The notes: a model not told the origin generated them from the sequence alone. Counted from the stretch's first letter, positions 44,387 to 57,180 are shown. The stretch is DNA of 64,000 nucleotides from Thiomonas sp. X19 (GCF_900089495.1 NZ_LT605203.1:1522382-1586381), one strand, 5' to 3'. Made by a program: numbers and translations.

Positions 44387-46915
44387 ATGGACGACCCCGC
44401 CACCCTGCCGCTGCTGCCAGCCGCCTCTCGGGCGGATGCCCGCGCAGCCGCGATGCGCAAGCCCTCCGCGCCGACCCTGGCGCGCCTGGGCTGGCGGCTG
44501 ATGGCGTCGGCTGCGGGCCTGTTCGCCACGCTGGTGGGGCTGTGGTTGTGGTCGTCGTGGGAAACCACCCGGCACGACCTGGAGCAGCGCAGCGAATTGA
44601 CGGCGACGCTGCTGGCGGTGAATGCCGAAACCACATTTCTGCGTATTCAGGACGATTTGCAGCAACTGGGTGACACCCTGCAAAACCGCGGTGCGCTGCA
44701 TGATCCCGTGGGGATGTTCATCGCCCTTGACGCCTTCAAGTCGCGCCACCCCGAGCTGGGCGGCGCCACGGTGTTCAGCCCCGACGGGCAAATGCTCGCC
44801 AGCACGGCCAGCCGTCCGACGCGCAGCCTGCCCAATGTGCTGCAGGAGCCGGCCTATGCCGACTATCGCGACGATTTCAATCTTGCCCTGGCAACGCAAG
44901 GCTTGAGCGTTGGCCGGCCCCAATACGGGCTGCTGCTCAAGCAGTGGTTCATTCCCCTGCGCTATGCCGTGCGCGGCGCCGACGGCCAGGCGCGCTTCGT
45001 CGTGCAAACCAGCATGTTGCTGGAGCACCAACAGGCCCTGTGGCGCGGCTTGCCGACGCAGCCCGGCGTGGCCATGGGTTTGCTGCGCACCGATGGCTGG
45101 CTGATCAGCCGTTACCCCGATCAACCAAGCCATGTTTCCATCTATGGCCAGCCCGCCAAAGGAGCGCTGGTTCGAGCGTTGCGCAGCGCTGGCGACGCGT
45201 GGCGGGGCATTTACACCGGCAAGACTGCCGACGGCGAGCAGCGCGAGGGTGCCTGGGCGCGGCTGCGCGATTTCCCGATCGTCGCTTTCCTGTCCTACAC
45301 GCACGACGAGGTGATGCAGATGTGGTGGGCCGATGTTCGCGCCCCGCTGCTCGCCCTCGGCGGCATGCTGGCCCTGCTGATCACGGCCTACACCTTGCTG
45401 TTGCGCAACTTCGTGCGGCGCATGGTTCGCATCCGCCGGCAAATGGATTTCGTGCGGGCCGAGGAGCTGCCCAGCAGCGGTGTGGCCGAGATCGATGCGC
45501 TGCTGCGCCAACTCGTGCGCAGCCGCGAGCACATGCGCCGCTTTGCCCGCAACCGTGAAAAAGCCCTGCTCGAAGCGGCACAGGCCGGCACCTACACCCG
45601 CTCCCTGCGCGACGGCGTGCTGGTGGCGGCCGACTCCAGCTTCGCCCGCATGCTGCAACGTCCGGTGCGCCGCCTGATCGGGCGCGAATGGGATGAGTTG
45701 TTCAATACCGTGGACGAGGTGCCGGTGGGTGAAGCCATTGGCGATGCCAAGACCCAGAAGCGGGGCGGACGCCGCCTGGTCTGGACCCGGGGCTTGCATG
45801 GCGAAACCATCTGGTTGTCCCTGGCCGAGCATGCCGAAACCACGGCGCAGGGCCATAAGGTGATCCATGGTTTGGCCATCGACGTGAGCGAACGCGAGAA
45901 CCTGCTGCGCGCGGTCGAGCGCCAATCCCAGCGCCTGCAAACCCTGTGGGAGCTGGCGACGGGTTCGAGCATGGAAGACCCGGGCGTCGAAACCGGCGAC
46001 GCCATCGCGTACATGCTGGCCCAGGGGCGCGATGCCCTGGACATGCAGGCGGCCATCATCTGCCTGCGCCTGGGCGACGAGTGCCACATGCTGTACGTGC
46101 AGGACCTGCATGGCCGCTTCCGCCAGGGCCAGACCCTGTCGGCCAACCATCCGCTGTGCGCCTGCGACGACCACGAAAACGGCGCTTTGTGGATTGCCGA
46201 CACCAGCCTACATCCCAACCTCGCCGCGACTGCCGGCGTGCGCTCGGTGATCCGTTTGCCCCTGGTGCGGGCGCACCAAACCCTGGGTTGCCTGCTGCTC
46301 CTGGGCGATGACCCCCAGGGCGAGGAATTCGATCCAACCGACCGGCAGTACGCCGAGTTGCTGGCCGCCTGGTTCGCCCGCGTGCTGCACGACCGCAACC
46401 AGCGCGACACCTTGCTGGCGCAGGCTTATACCGATGGACTGACCGGCCTGCTCAACCGCCGCGCCGCGCAACTGCGCCTGGACGAAGCCCTGCAGTCCAT
46501 GCGCCGTGGCGGCCAGTCGTTCAGCCTGGCGCTGTGCGACCTCGACCACTTCAAGCTGGTGAACGACGAATACGGTCACGCCGCCGGCGACGCCGTGTTG
46601 CGGCAGATGGCCAGCACCCTGCGCCAAGGCGTGCCACGCGGCGGCTGGGTCGCACGCTGGGGCGGCGAGGAGTTCCTCATTATGCTGCCCGGCCTGGACA
46701 CCCAAGCCGCCAGTGCCGCGATGGACGTGCTGCGTCAACGCGTCGCGCAGCGCCCCTTCCTGGTGTCCGAACGCAGTCTGCACATCACTCTGAGCATCGG
46801 CATCGGCGGTTTGCAGGGCCCGCAGGACGAAGTCGTGCGCGTGCTCACCGAAGCCGACGACAGCCTCTACGAAGCCAAGCGCCAAGGCCGCAACCGCGTC
46901 ATCACGATGCGGTGA
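44387..46915 (+). CDS. Membrane sensor diguanylate cyclase (PAS-GAF-GGDEF)
   Basis: An 842-residue protein. TM1 (about residues 36-58) and TM2 (about 318-340) flank a periplasmic dCACHE-like sensor region. A PAS-like segment (about 395-500), a GAF-like domain (about 530-680) and a C-terminal GGDEF domain (about 685-842) follow. The active-site loop RWGGEEF near residue 758 and the DLDHFKLVNDEYGHAAGD metal/GTP segment are intact, so c-di-GMP synthesis is expected. No RxxD inhibitory site is seen before the loop. No EAL domain is attached. The input signal is unknown. Confidence 0.88.
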   Translation: MDDPATLPLLPAASRADARAAAMRKPSAPTLARLGWRLMASAAGLFATLVGLWLWSSWETTRHDLEQRSELTATLLAVNAETTFLRIQDDLQQLGDTLQNRGALHDPVGMFIALDAFKSRHPELGGATVFSPDGQMLASTASRPTRSLPNVLQEPAYADYRDDFNLALATQGLSVGRPQYGLLLKQWFIPLRYAVRGADGQARFVVQTSMLLEHQQALWRGLPTQPGVAMGLLRTDGWLISRYPDQPSHVSIYGQPAKGALVRALRSAGDAWRGIYTGKTADGEQREGAWARLRDFPIVAFLSYTHDEVMQMWWADVRAPLLALGGMLALLITAYTLLLRNFVRRMVRIRRQMDFVRAEELPSSGVAEIDALLRQLVRSREHMRRFARNREKALLEAAQAGTYTRSLRDGVLVAADSSFARMLQRPVRRLIGREWDELFNTVDEVPVGEAIGDAKTQKRGGRRLVWTRGLHGETIWLSLAEHAETTAQGHKVIHGLAIDVSERENLLRAVERQSQRLQTLWELATGSSMEDPGVETGDAIAYMLAQGRDALDMQAAIICLRLGDECHMLYVQDLHGRFRQGQTLSANHPLCACDDHENGALWIADTSLHPNLAATAGVRSVIRLPLVRAHQTLGCLLLLGDDPQGEEFDPTDRQYAELLAAWFARVLHDRNQRDTLLAQAYTDGLTGLLNRRAAQLRLDEALQSMRRGGQSFSLALCDLDHFKLVNDEYGHAAGDAVLRQMASTLRQGVPRGGWVARWGGEEFLIMLPGLDTQAASAAMDVLRQRVAQRPFLVSERSLHITLSIGIGGLQGPQDEVVRVLTEADDSLYEAKRQGRNRVITMR

Positions 46916-46922
46916 GTGCGTA

Positions 46923-46952
46923 CACGCGACAGTGCCTGCGCACTGTCGCGTG
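46923..46952 (+). terminator. Perfect 12-bp hairpin after the GGDEF gene
   Basis: CACGCGACAGTG and CACTGTCGCGTG form a perfect 12-bp stem with a 6-nt loop (CCTGCG), starting 7 bp after the GGDEF gene stop. There is no T tract, so it may be a transcript-stabilising hairpin or the edge of the tandem repeat that follows rather than a true terminator. Confidence 0.45.
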
Positions 46953-47158
46953 ACGCACGAACGGTCTGCCGGCCTGCAAGCCGGCAAGCTCCGAGTGCGC
47001 CTGGAGGGTTGTGCCTGCGCACTGTCGCGTGACGCACGAACGGTCTGCCGGCCTGCAAGCCGGCAAGCTCCGAGTGCGCCTGGAGGGTTGTGCCTGCGCA
47101 CTGTCGCGTGACGCACGAACGGTCTGCCGGCCTGCAAGCCGGCAAGCTCCGAGTGCGC
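46932..47158. repeat. 79-bp tandem repeat, 2.9 copies
   Basis: Three head-to-tail copies start at 46932, 47011 and 47090. The first two are full 79-bp units and the third stops after 69 bp. The copies appear identical. Each unit contains the palindrome TGCCGGC-CTGCAA-GCCGGCA. The period is not a multiple of three, so the long frames read through it are not proteins. The array fills the gap between the GGDEF gene and rsmI. Confidence 0.95.
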
Positions 47159-47206
47159 TGAAGCAGTGGTTTGGTCTGCACACAGCCGCAGGACGCAGCG
47201 GTCGTT

Positions 47207-48151
47207 TCAGTTCTCGTCCAGACCCTGGCCCGCCTGCGCCTGCAGCCAGCGATACAGGGTCTTGCGGTCCGCCCCCAGCATCTCGGCCACCGCGGCGGCG
47301 GCGCGTGATGCTGGCAACTCACGCGCCAGTCGCAACAGCCAGCGCTGCGCCTGCGCGTCCATCGGCTCGGCGTCGCGGGCGGCTTGCAGCACCAGCACGA
47401 ACTCGCCTTGCGCGCGCCGCGCATCCGCCGCCAGCCAGCCCAGCAACTCGGCCGGGCTGCCCTGCACGATGGCCTCGAACTGCTTGGTCAATTCCTTCGC
47501 CAGAATCAAGTCCGGCGGCTTGGGCAGGGCGGCTGCCAGTTGCGCCAGTTCCTCCAGGCTCTGAACGATGCGATGCGGCGCCTCGAAGCACACCCAGGCG
47601 CGCGGCGATGCCAATGCCTCGCGGTAAAAGGCCGCACGTTGTTGCTGCGTCGCCGGCACATAGCCGGCGAAGGTGTAGCCGGCGTCCAGGTCCAGGCCCG
47701 AGGCGCTCAATGCCGTCGTCACGCTGCTGGCGCCGGGCAACGCAATCACCGCATGGCCGGCCGCGCGCGCGGCACGCACCAGCACCGCGCCGGGGTCGTT
47801 GATGCCGGGTGTGCCGGCGTCGCTCACATAGGCCACGCGCTGCCCGGCGGCCAGCAGCGCCAGCATTTCGGCAGCGGCCGTCTGCTCGCGGTGGCGGTCG
47901 GCCCGCAGCAGGGGCTTGGCCAGGCCATGGGCTTGCAACAGGCGCTGGGCCATGCGGGTGTCTTCCGCTGCCACCAGGTCGCAGCGTTCCAGCATGGCCA
48001 GGGCGCGCAGGCTGATGTCGGCAAGGTTGCCGATGGGCGTGGCCACCACCAGCAGGCAGCCCGGCGGCAGCGACTGGCCCGCGCATAATTGCCGCGCCGC
48101 GGCCAGCGCCGCAGGCGCGCCGTGGCCCGCTGGCGATGGGGAAATGGGCAT
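47207..48151 (-). CDS. rsmI: 16S rRNA 2'-O-methyltransferase RsmI
   Basis: A 314-residue SAM-dependent methyltransferase of the tetrapyrrole-methylase fold that modifies C1402 of 16S rRNA. The N-terminal motif [19 protein letters not shown], the [16 protein letters not shown] loop and the [21 protein letters not shown] block are conserved. The C-terminal helical domain ends with a helix-turn-helix-like segment. The start at 48151 (MPISPSP) is one option; an ATG at 48169 is also possible but would overlap yraN. It is divergent from yraN. Confidence 0.95.
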   Translation of the reverse strand: MPISPSPAGHGAPAALAAARQLCAGQSLPPGCLLVVATPIGNLADISLRALAMLERCDLVAAEDTRMAQRLLQAHGLAKPLLRADRHREQTAAAEMLALLAAGQRVAYVSDAGTPGINDPGAVLVRAARAAGHAVIALPGASSVTTALSASGLDLDAGYTFAGYVPATQQQRAAFYREALASPRAWVCFEAPHRIVQSLEELAQLAAALPKPPDLILAKELTKQFEAIVQGSPAELLGWLAADARRAQGEFVLVLQAARDAEPMDAQAQRWLLRLARELPASRAAAAVAEMLGADRKTLYRWLQAQAGQGLDEN

Positions 48152-48167
48152 GGAGGATGTGGGAGAC

Positions 48168-48548
48168 ATGAGGCAAGACCCGGCAAAGGCCGCCACCCGC
48201 CCGCCAGGACAGGTGGGCGCCCTGGCGGAGGATGCGGCCTGGAACTACCTGCAGCGGCAGGGGCTGCAATTGGTGGAGCGCAATTATCGGGTGCGCGGCG
48301 GCGAGATCGACATCATCGCCCGCGATTCCAAAGGCCCGCTGGTGTTCGTCGAGGTCCGCGCACGCGCCAGCGCGGCCTTCGGTGGCGCCTCCGCCAGCGT
48401 GGACGCGCGCAAACGCGCCCGCATCCTGCTGGCCGCGCGGCATTACCTCATGCGCTTCCCTGGCGAGATGGCCTGCCGTTTCGACGTGGTCGCCATCGAA
48501 GGCGGGCAGCTGCACTGGATTCGCGACGCCTTCGATGCCGATGGTTGA
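48168..48548 (+). CDS. YraN family (UPF0102) nuclease-like protein
   Basis: A 126-residue UPF0102 protein with the endonuclease-like core [31 protein letters not shown] and [11 protein letters not shown]. The E-x-D-x-x-x-x-D...V-x-V-E-V-(K/R) pattern is typical of Holliday-junction-resolvase-fold proteins. The exact function is unknown. Starts at 48150 and 48168 are both possible; the later one avoids overlap with rsmI. The rsmI-yraN-diaA-dolP order matches the E. coli yra locus without yraM (lpoA). Confidence 0.9.
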   Translation: MRQDPAKAATRPPGQVGALAEDAAWNYLQRQGLQLVERNYRVRGGEIDIIARDSKGPLVFVEVRARASAAFGGASASVDARKRARILLAARHYLMRFPGEMACRFDVVAIEGGQLHWIRDAFDADG

Positions 48549-48692
48549 GGGCCGGCCTGTCCGCCTGTTTCAAGTGCAAGCGAGTACATCCGGCACTGAC
48601 AGAGCGACGCCGGCGCATGGGCTTGCATCCGCCAAGCCATCCGGAGCCGGGGAATAATGGAGGCCTTTGCTTTTCTTCCTGGTACTCGAACC

Positions 48693-49295
48693 ATGCTTGA
48701 ACAACGCATCCAACAGCAGTTTCGCGAGAGCGCAGAACTGAAGCAGCAGGCGGCCGCCCTGATGGCCGAGCCTGTGGCGCAGGCCGTGGCCTGCATCGCC
48801 AATGCGGTGAGCAACGGCGGCAAGGTTCTGGTGTGCGGCAATGGCGGCTCGGCTGCCGACTCGCAGCACTTCGCCGCCGAGCTGGTGGGCCGCTTCGAGC
48901 GCGAGCGCATGGAGCTCGCGGCCATTGCGCTGACCACCGACACGTCCGTCCTCACCGCGCTGGCCAACGACTTCGGCTTCGACCAGGTGTTCTCGCGCCA
49001 GGTGCGCGCCCTGGGCCAGCCGGGCGATGTGCTGGTGGCCATTTCCACCAGCGGCAATTCGCCCAGCGTGCTGGAGGCCGTGCGCGCCGCGCAGGAGCGC
49101 GACCTGCTGGTGGTGGGCCTGAGCGGCAAGGGCGGCGGCCAAATGACCGCGATGCTGCGCGAGCAGGACGTGCATCTGTGCGTGCCGCACGACCGCACCG
49201 CGCGCATCCAGGAGGTGCACCTGCTCATGCTGCACTGCATTTGTGACGGCGTAGACTGGACCTTGATGGGCGACCCGGAGGATTCCAATGACTGA
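48693..49295 (+). CDS. diaA: SIS-domain protein, DiaA / phosphoheptose isomerase family
   Basis: A 200-residue SIS-fold protein. The phosphosugar-binding loops CGNGGSAADSQHFAAELVGRF and ISTSGNSPSV are conserved. The family includes GmhA (sedoheptulose-7-phosphate isomerase) and DiaA (DnaA-binding replication initiator). The location between yraN and a dolP-like gene favours DiaA. The ATG at 48693 (MLEQRIQQQF) was chosen, although the frame extends 12 codons upstream. Its stop overlaps the next gene by 8 bp. Confidence 0.88.
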   Translation: MLEQRIQQQFRESAELKQQAAALMAEPVAQAVACIANAVSNGGKVLVCGNGGSAADSQHFAAELVGRFERERMELAAIALTTDTSVLTALANDFGFDQVFSRQVRALGQPGDVLVAISTSGNSPSVLEAVRAAQERDLLVVGLSGKGGGQMTAMLREQDVHLCVPHDRTARIQEVHLLMLHCICDGVDWTLMGDPEDSND

Positions 49296-50028
49296 CCGCA
49301 CGACTTTCCGCTTGAGTACATGGTTCAACGCCGTATGCCGCAACGCGGGCCGCGTGTCTCGCAAGATGCCCTTGTCCCGCGCCGGCCTGGTGCTCATGGG
49401 CGCCATTGCCGCCACCCAGTTGCAGGGTTGTTTCATCCTGGGAGCCGCCGCCGTGGGCGGCGCCGCGCTGGTGGCGACCGACCGCCGCACCGTCGGCGCC
49501 CAGCTCGAAGACCAGACCATCCAGGTCAAGGCCGCATCGCAGATCAGCAATGCCCTGCGCGGCAATGGCAATGTCAGCGTCAATTGCTACAACCAGCAGG
49601 TGCTGATCACCGGCCAGGTGCCGACCGAGGCCTACAAGCAGCAGGTGCAGCGGATCGTGGCCGACATTCCCAACGTCAAGGCCGTGCTCGACGAGGTCGT
49701 GGTCGGCCCCAACTCCACCTTGGGCCAACAGGCCGAAGACACCTTCATCACCTCCAAGGTTCGCGCCTCGTTCATCGACGACAAACAGCTGTACTCGCAG
49801 GCCTTCAAGATCACGACTTCGGCCGGCGTGGTGTATCTGCAGGGCATCGTCACCCAGGCCGAGGCCGATCAGGCCAGCGCCGTGGCCAGTGCGGTGTCGG
49901 GCGTGAAGAAAGTGGTGACCCTGTTCAACATCATCACGCCGCAGCAGCTGCAGGGCATCTACAAGAACACCTCGCAGACCCCGGTCACGCCTCCCGGCAA
50001 TCCGCCCACAACTCCGGCAACGCCCTGA
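49288..50028 (+). CDS. BON-domain lipoprotein (DolP/YraP-like)
   Basis: A 246-residue secreted protein. The lipobox TQLQGC places the acylated Cys at residue 48, after an unusually long N-region. A start at residue 27 (MPLSRAG) would give a normal signal peptide, but the GGAGG site favours 49288. Two BON domains follow (about residues 70-135 and 145-212), the arrangement of DolP, an outer-membrane lipoprotein important for envelope integrity. A Pro/Thr-rich tail ends the protein. It is coupled to diaA by an 8-bp overlap. Confidence 0.9.
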   Translation: MTDRTTFRLSTWFNAVCRNAGRVSRKMPLSRAGLVLMGAIAATQLQGCFILGAAAVGGAALVATDRRTVGAQLEDQTIQVKAASQISNALRGNGNVSVNCYNQQVLITGQVPTEAYKQQVQRIVADIPNVKAVLDEVVVGPNSTLGQQAEDTFITSKVRASFIDDKQLYSQAFKITTSAGVVYLQGIVTQAEADQASAVASAVSGVKKVVTLFNIITPQQLQGIYKNTSQTPVTPPGNPPTTPATP

Positions 50029-50032
50029 GCAG

Positions 50033-50067
50033 GGCCGCGTGCGTGTGGCGCCCGCGGCCGTCTTTTT
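50033..50067 (+). terminator. Intrinsic terminator after the BON lipoprotein gene
   Basis: A 7-bp stem GGCCGCG / CGCGGCC with a 13-nt loop is followed by GTCTTTTTCTC. It starts 5 bp after the lipoprotein gene stop and ends before the ppa ribosome site. Confidence 0.75.
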
Positions 50068-50091
50068 CTCTTCCACCCAGGTGAACTTCCC

Positions 50092-50631
50092 ATGAGCTTG
50101 CTTCACGTTCCCGCAGGCAAAAGCCTGCCCGACGATTTCAACGTGGTCATCGAAATTCCCGCCGGCGCCCCGCCGGTGAAGTACGAGGTCGACAAGGCCA
50201 GCGGCGCGTTGTTCGTCGACCGCTTCATGTCCACCGCCATGCACTATCCGTGCAACTACGGCTACATCCCGCAAACCCTGTCGGAAGACGGCGATCCGGT
50301 GGATGTGCTGGTGGTCACCCCCATTCCCCTGGTGCACGGCTGCGTGGTGCGCTGCCGCCCGGTGGGCATGTTGAAGATGACCGACGAGGCCGGCCCCGAC
50401 GCCAAGCTCATCGCCGTGCCGGTGGACAAGCTGCTGCCCATGTACCGCAACATCCGCAAGCCCGAAGACCTGACGCCGGAATTGCTCAAGCAGGTCGAGC
50501 ACTTCTTCAACCACTACAAGGATCTCGAAGCCGGCAAGTGGGTGAAGACCGAAGGCTGGGCTGGCGCCGACGCCGCCCGCGCCGAAATCAGCGCCGGCGC
50601 CAAGCGCTACAGCGAACACGCCAAGGGCTGA
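50092..50631 (+). CDS. ppa: Inorganic pyrophosphatase
   Basis: A 179-residue family I soluble pyrophosphatase that hydrolyses PPi in the cytoplasm. The metal-binding aspartates appear in [13 protein letters not shown], the KYEVDKASG and [14 protein letters not shown] segments are conserved, and the C-terminal half has the FFNHYKDLE block. Length is typical. It is a single-gene unit with a terminator before it. Confidence 0.97.
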   Translation: MSLLHVPAGKSLPDDFNVVIEIPAGAPPVKYEVDKASGALFVDRFMSTAMHYPCNYGYIPQTLSEDGDPVDVLVVTPIPLVHGCVVRCRPVGMLKMTDEAGPDAKLIAVPVDKLLPMYRNIRKPEDLTPELLKQVEHFFNHYKDLEAGKWVKTEGWAGADAARAEISAGAKRYSEHAKG

Positions 50632-50714
50632 CGCCTTGTGCCCCGTCGCGCACACGCAACGGGCACATGACGGGGGCTTGACGTGCGCATAGCGCACATC
50701 GTGGGCCTAAGGGC

Positions 50715-51884
50715 ATGAGTGCCGCCACTGCACCGAACAACGCCAGCAACGCCGCCGCCCGCTCCGGCCTGATGCTGGCGGCCAGTGCGGTGCTCGGTCT
50801 GGTGCTGATGAACAGCCCGCTGGCCGCCCTCTGGCAGGGTCTGCTGCAAACCACCTGGGGCGTGCATCTCGGCCCGCTGCATCTGGTGGAAAGCAATCTG
50901 CTGTGGATCAACGATGCGCTCATGGCCCTGTTCTTCCTGCAGGTGGGCATCGAGATCAAGCGCGAATGGTTGTTCGGCGCCCTGGCCGACCCTCGTGCCC
51001 GCGCGCTGCCGGTGGCCGCCGCACTCGGCGGCATGGTGGTGCCGGCGCTGGTGTTCGTCGCGCTCAATCTTGGCGACTCGGCGGCTCTGGGCGGCTGGGC
51101 CGTTCCCGCTGCCACCGACATCGCTTTCGCTCTCGGCCTCATGGCCTTGCTGGCACGCGGCTTGCCGCCACAGGCACGGGTTTTCCTCACCGCGGTGGCG
51201 GTGCTCGACGATCTTGGCGCGGTGCTCATCATCGCCGCGTTCTACACCGCGCAAATCTCTGGCGCCATGCTGGCCGCCGCGGTGGCTACCGCGCTGCTCA
51301 TGGTGCTGCTGCAAGGCTTCGGCGTGCGTCGCGCCTGGCCCTATCTGCTGCTCGGCGTGCTGCTGTGGCTGTTCGTGCTCAAGTCCGGCATTCATGCCAC
51401 CGTTGCCGGCGTGCTCACCGGCTTGCTGCTGCCGCAGACCCGCGCGGGTGGCGCCGGCGCCAAGGTCGAGCATGCGCTCGCACCCTACGTCTCCTGGCTG
51501 GTGCTGCCGCTGTTCGCGCTGGCCAATGCCGGCGTGGTGTTGGGAGCATCGGCCCTGGCCTTGCTGGGCCATGGGGTGACCTGGGGTGTGGCGCTGGGGC
51601 TGGTGCTGGGCAAACCCGTCGGCATTCTTGCGGGCGTGGGCATGGTGGCCTGGCTGGCCGACGGCCTGCCGCGTGGCTATTCCTGGCGCCTGATGGCCCC
51701 GGTGGCCGCGTTTTGCGGTGTGGGCTTCACCATGTCCTTGTTCATCGCCGGCTTGGCTTTCAACGCCGATGCGCAGGAATTCGACGCCGCCAAGATTGGC
51801 GTGCTGCTGGGCACGGTGCTGGCGCTGGCGGCCGGGGCGTTGATTGCGCGCCGGCTCTACCCGGCCGCCCGCCGCGCTGTCTGA
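50715..51884 (+). CDS. nhaA: Na+/H+ antiporter NhaA
   Basis: A 389-residue inner-membrane sodium/proton antiporter with about 12 helices. The paired aspartates of transport lie in VAVLDDLGAVLIIAAFYT, and the ATDIAFALG motif of TM4 is present, as are FFLQVGIEIKREW near the N-terminus and the GVGFTMSLFIAGLAF segment of TM11. A short dyad GTGCGC-ATA-GCGCAC (50683-50697) lies upstream. The DUF924 gene starts 10 bp after its stop. Confidence 0.96.
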   Translation: MSAATAPNNASNAAARSGLMLAASAVLGLVLMNSPLAALWQGLLQTTWGVHLGPLHLVESNLLWINDALMALFFLQVGIEIKREWLFGALADPRARALPVAAALGGMVVPALVFVALNLGDSAALGGWAVPAATDIAFALGLMALLARGLPPQARVFLTAVAVLDDLGAVLIIAAFYTAQISGAMLAAAVATALLMVLLQGFGVRRAWPYLLLGVLLWLFVLKSGIHATVAGVLTGLLLPQTRAGGAGAKVEHALAPYVSWLVLPLFALANAGVVLGASALALLGHGVTWGVALGLVLGKPVGILAGVGMVAWLADGLPRGYSWRLMAPVAAFCGVGFTMSLFIAGLAFNADAQEFDAAKIGVLLGTVLALAAGALIARRLYPAARRAV

Positions 51885-51894
51885 GGCTCGCGTC

Positions 51895-52515
51895 ATGCCA
51901 CATTCCGATCCGCCCGAGAAAGCCGCCGAACTGCTGCGCTACTGGTTTGGCGAGGCGCCGCACGACGTCCAAGCCACCTGGACGGCGCGTCGTGCGCTGT
52001 GGTTCGGCAAGGACGCCGCCGTGGACGCCGACATCCGCGCCCGTTTCGGTGCCCTGCAGCTGCAGGCGGCTGCGGGTGCGCTGGCGAGTTGGACGAACTC
52101 CCCACGCGGCGCCCTCGCGCTGCTCCTGCTGCTGGACCAGTGCCCGCGCAATCTGTTTCGCGCCACGCCGCGGGCCTTCGCCACTGACCCGCAAGCCCTG
52201 CGTCAGGCGTTGGCGATGGTCGACGCGGGGGACGATGCGCGCCTGTGGCCCATCGAGCGCGTGTTCGTTTATTTGCCGCTCGAGCATGCCGAGGACCTTG
52301 CGGTGCAGGAACAGTCGGTGGCCTTGTTCGCCGCGCTGGGCGACGCCGCGCCGCAAGTCGACCGTGCGCGCTTCGAAGACTTCCTCGATTTCGCCCAGCG
52401 CCACCACGCCATCATTGCCCGCTTCGGCCGTTTTCCACATCGCAACGCCATCCTCGGCCGCGCCAGCAGCCCGGAAGAACTCGTCTTTCTCCGGCAGCCG
52501 GGTTCGGGGTTCTGA
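51895..52515 (+). CDS. DUF924 family protein
   Basis: A 206-residue soluble all-helical protein of the DUF924 family. Conserved blocks are LLRYWFGEAP, LLLLDQCPRNLFR, the VYLPLEHAEDLAVQEQSV segment and FAQRHHAIIARFGRFPHRNAILGR. The family has a TPR-like fold and no established function. The ATG at 51895 is preferred to upstream codons inside nhaA. It is probably cotranscribed with nhaA. Confidence 0.9.
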   Translation: MPHSDPPEKAAELLRYWFGEAPHDVQATWTARRALWFGKDAAVDADIRARFGALQLQAAAGALASWTNSPRGALALLLLLDQCPRNLFRATPRAFATDPQALRQALAMVDAGDDARLWPIERVFVYLPLEHAEDLAVQEQSVALFAALGDAAPQVDRARFEDFLDFAQRHHAIIARFGRFPHRNAILGRASSPEELVFLRQPGSGF

Positions 52516-52581
52516 TCGGTGGGGTGCAATCCCGCGAGACTGGCGCGGTCGTTGCGCAGGGCATACTTGGTGCGGCCTATA

Positions 52582-55842
<3,261 letters not shown>

Positions 55843-55853
<11 letters not shown>

Positions 55854-56067
55854 GTCCGCCGCGCGCACCCTCTGGCTCAACGGCCAGGCCGTGCAGACGT
55901 GCGCAGGCACGCTGCATGCGCTGCTCGCCGAACGCGGGCTCGACGCCGCGCCGCGCGCCTTCGCCTGCGCCGTCAACGGCACCTTCATACCCCGCGCGCG
56001 CTGGGCCGAACAGCCGCTGGCCGCGCAGGACCGCATTGACATCGTCGCCCCGGTGGTGGGCGGCTGA
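55843..56067 (+). CDS. thiS: Sulfur carrier protein ThiS
   Basis: A 74-residue ubiquitin-like sulfur carrier for thiazole formation. It ends in the required Gly-Gly (VVGG), and the fold shows LWLNGQAV, a helix LHALLAERG and [14 protein letters not shown]. It overlaps the thiO 3' end by 11 bp and lies 17 bp before thiG. ThiF is not encoded nearby. Confidence 0.94.
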
Positions 56068-56084
56068 ACCGAGGAAGATTGGCC

Positions 56085-57104
56085 ATGGACACCGACATCA
56101 CAGCCCCCGAACCGCTGGTGCAGACCAGCTTGGGCCAGCCTGCGCCGCGCGACGCCCCGTCCCAACCCAGCCCACGAAACGGGGAGGGAGTGGCCCCGCC
56201 TCCCCAACGGGGCGGCGAAGAGCCCGAGGGGTCTTCGAAACGCCGCGTCGCGCCGCTCTCTCCCGCCCCACCCCCTGTGGGAGGCCGGGTGGGGGAGGCG
56301 CCGACGCCGGTCACCGATCCCTGGAGCGTTGCCGGCGTCGCCCTGCAATCCCGCCTGCTGCTCGGCACCTCGCGCTATCCGAGCCCGCAAGTCCTCGACG
56401 ACGCGGTGGCCGCCAGCGGCGCCGAGGTGCTCACCGTCGCTCTGCGCCGCCTGCAGCCGGAAAGCGGCGGCGGCCAGGCGTTCTGGCAGCGCATCGCCGC
56501 GCTGGGTTGCCACCTGCTGCCCAACACCGCCGGCTGCCATACCGCCGAGCAGGCGGTGAACCTGGCGCTGATGGCGCGCGAGCTGTTCGGCACCTCCTGG
56601 ATCAAGCTCGAAGTCGTGGGCGACGACTACACCCTGCAGCCCGACCCCTTCGGCACCCTGGAGGCCTCCGAGCGCCTGGTGCGCGAGGGTTTCGCCGTGT
56701 TCGCCTACACCACCGACGACCTCGTGCTCGCCCGCCGCCTGTTCGACGCCGGCGTGGCCGCCGTCATGCCCTGGGCCGCGCCCATCGGCTCCGGCCGCGG
56801 GCCGCAGAACCTGCACGCGCTGCGCACCCTGCGCGAACGCCTGCCCGACGCCGTGCTCGTCGTCGACGCCGGGCTGGGCAAGCCCTCGCACGCCGCCCAG
56901 GTCATGGAACTGGGCTTCGACGCCGTGCTGCTCAACACCGCCGTGGCCGAGTCGGCCGACCCCGTGCGCATGGCCGCCGCCTTCGCCCAGGCGGTGCAGG
57001 CCGGCCGCCTCGGGTTCCTGGCCGGCGCCATGCCCGAGCGCGACACCGCCCAGGCATCCACCCCCACGGTGGGCATGCCGTTCTGGCACGAGGCCGGGGC
57101 CTGA
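56085..57104 (+). CDS. thiG: Thiazole synthase ThiG with an inserted repeat
   Basis: A 339-residue ThiG, about 70 residues longer than usual. The extra length is at the N-terminus, where residues of about 20-75 encode a palindromic DNA repeat ([10 protein letters not shown]...[17 protein letters not shown]). The normal core starts at [21 protein letters not shown]. The Schiff-base Lys lies in [10 protein letters not shown], and [12 protein letters not shown] and [12 protein letters not shown] are the phosphate-binding loops. The ATG at 56085 is preferred to a TTG two codons earlier because GAGGA is well spaced to it. ThiG forms the thiazole phosphate from DXP, ThiS-thiocarboxylate and iminoglycine. 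Confidence 0.93.
   Translation: MDTDITAPEPLVQTSLGQPAPRDAPSQPSPRNGEGVAPPPQRGGEEPEGSSKRRVAPLSPAPPPVGGRVGEAPTPVTDPWSVAGVALQSRLLLGTSRYPSPQVLDDAVAASGAEVLTVALRRLQPESGGGQAFWQRIAALGCHLLPNTAGCHTAEQAVNLALMARELFGTSWIKLEVVGDDYTLQPDPFGTLEASERLVREGFAVFAYTTDDLVLARRLFDAGVAAVMPWAAPIGSGRGPQNLHALRTLRERLPDAVLVVDAGLGKPSHAAQVMELGFDAVLLNTAVAESADPVRMAAAFAQAVQAGRLGFLAGAMPERDTAQASTPTVGMPFWHEAGA
56155..56300. repeat. Palindromic repeat inside thiG
   Basis: A C-rich left arm (56155 onward), an inner hairpin GCCCCG/CGGGGC (56193-56213) and a G-rich right arm ending at 56300. It shares GGGGAGGGAGTG with the thiO repeat, and both are read in the same frame, giving QPSP-x2-GEGV. It adds about 50 residues to ThiG. Confidence 0.8.
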
Positions 57105-57180
57105 GACGCGGCGGTTCGCACCCAATGCCACGGCCCGCTTTCTTCTGCACGCTTGTCCGCCTTGCCGCCGCTCCATACCG

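Noticed and set aside
44375..46174. 599-codon minus-strand frame opposite the GGDEF gene
   Set aside because: Antisense to a protein with intact sensor and GGDEF motifs; no motif of its own.
46932..47158. CRISPR array
   Set aside because: The units are contiguous 79-bp copies with no unique spacers between them and no cas genes nearby.
46867..47424. Repetitive protein with LQAGRPFVRHATVRR-type units
   Set aside because: It is the translation of the 79-bp tandem repeat; the period is not divisible by three, so the reading frame changes at each copy.
50641..50662. Terminator after ppa (CCCGT...ACGGG hairpin)
   Set aside because: The stem is short with a mismatch and there is no T tract, so I could not support it.
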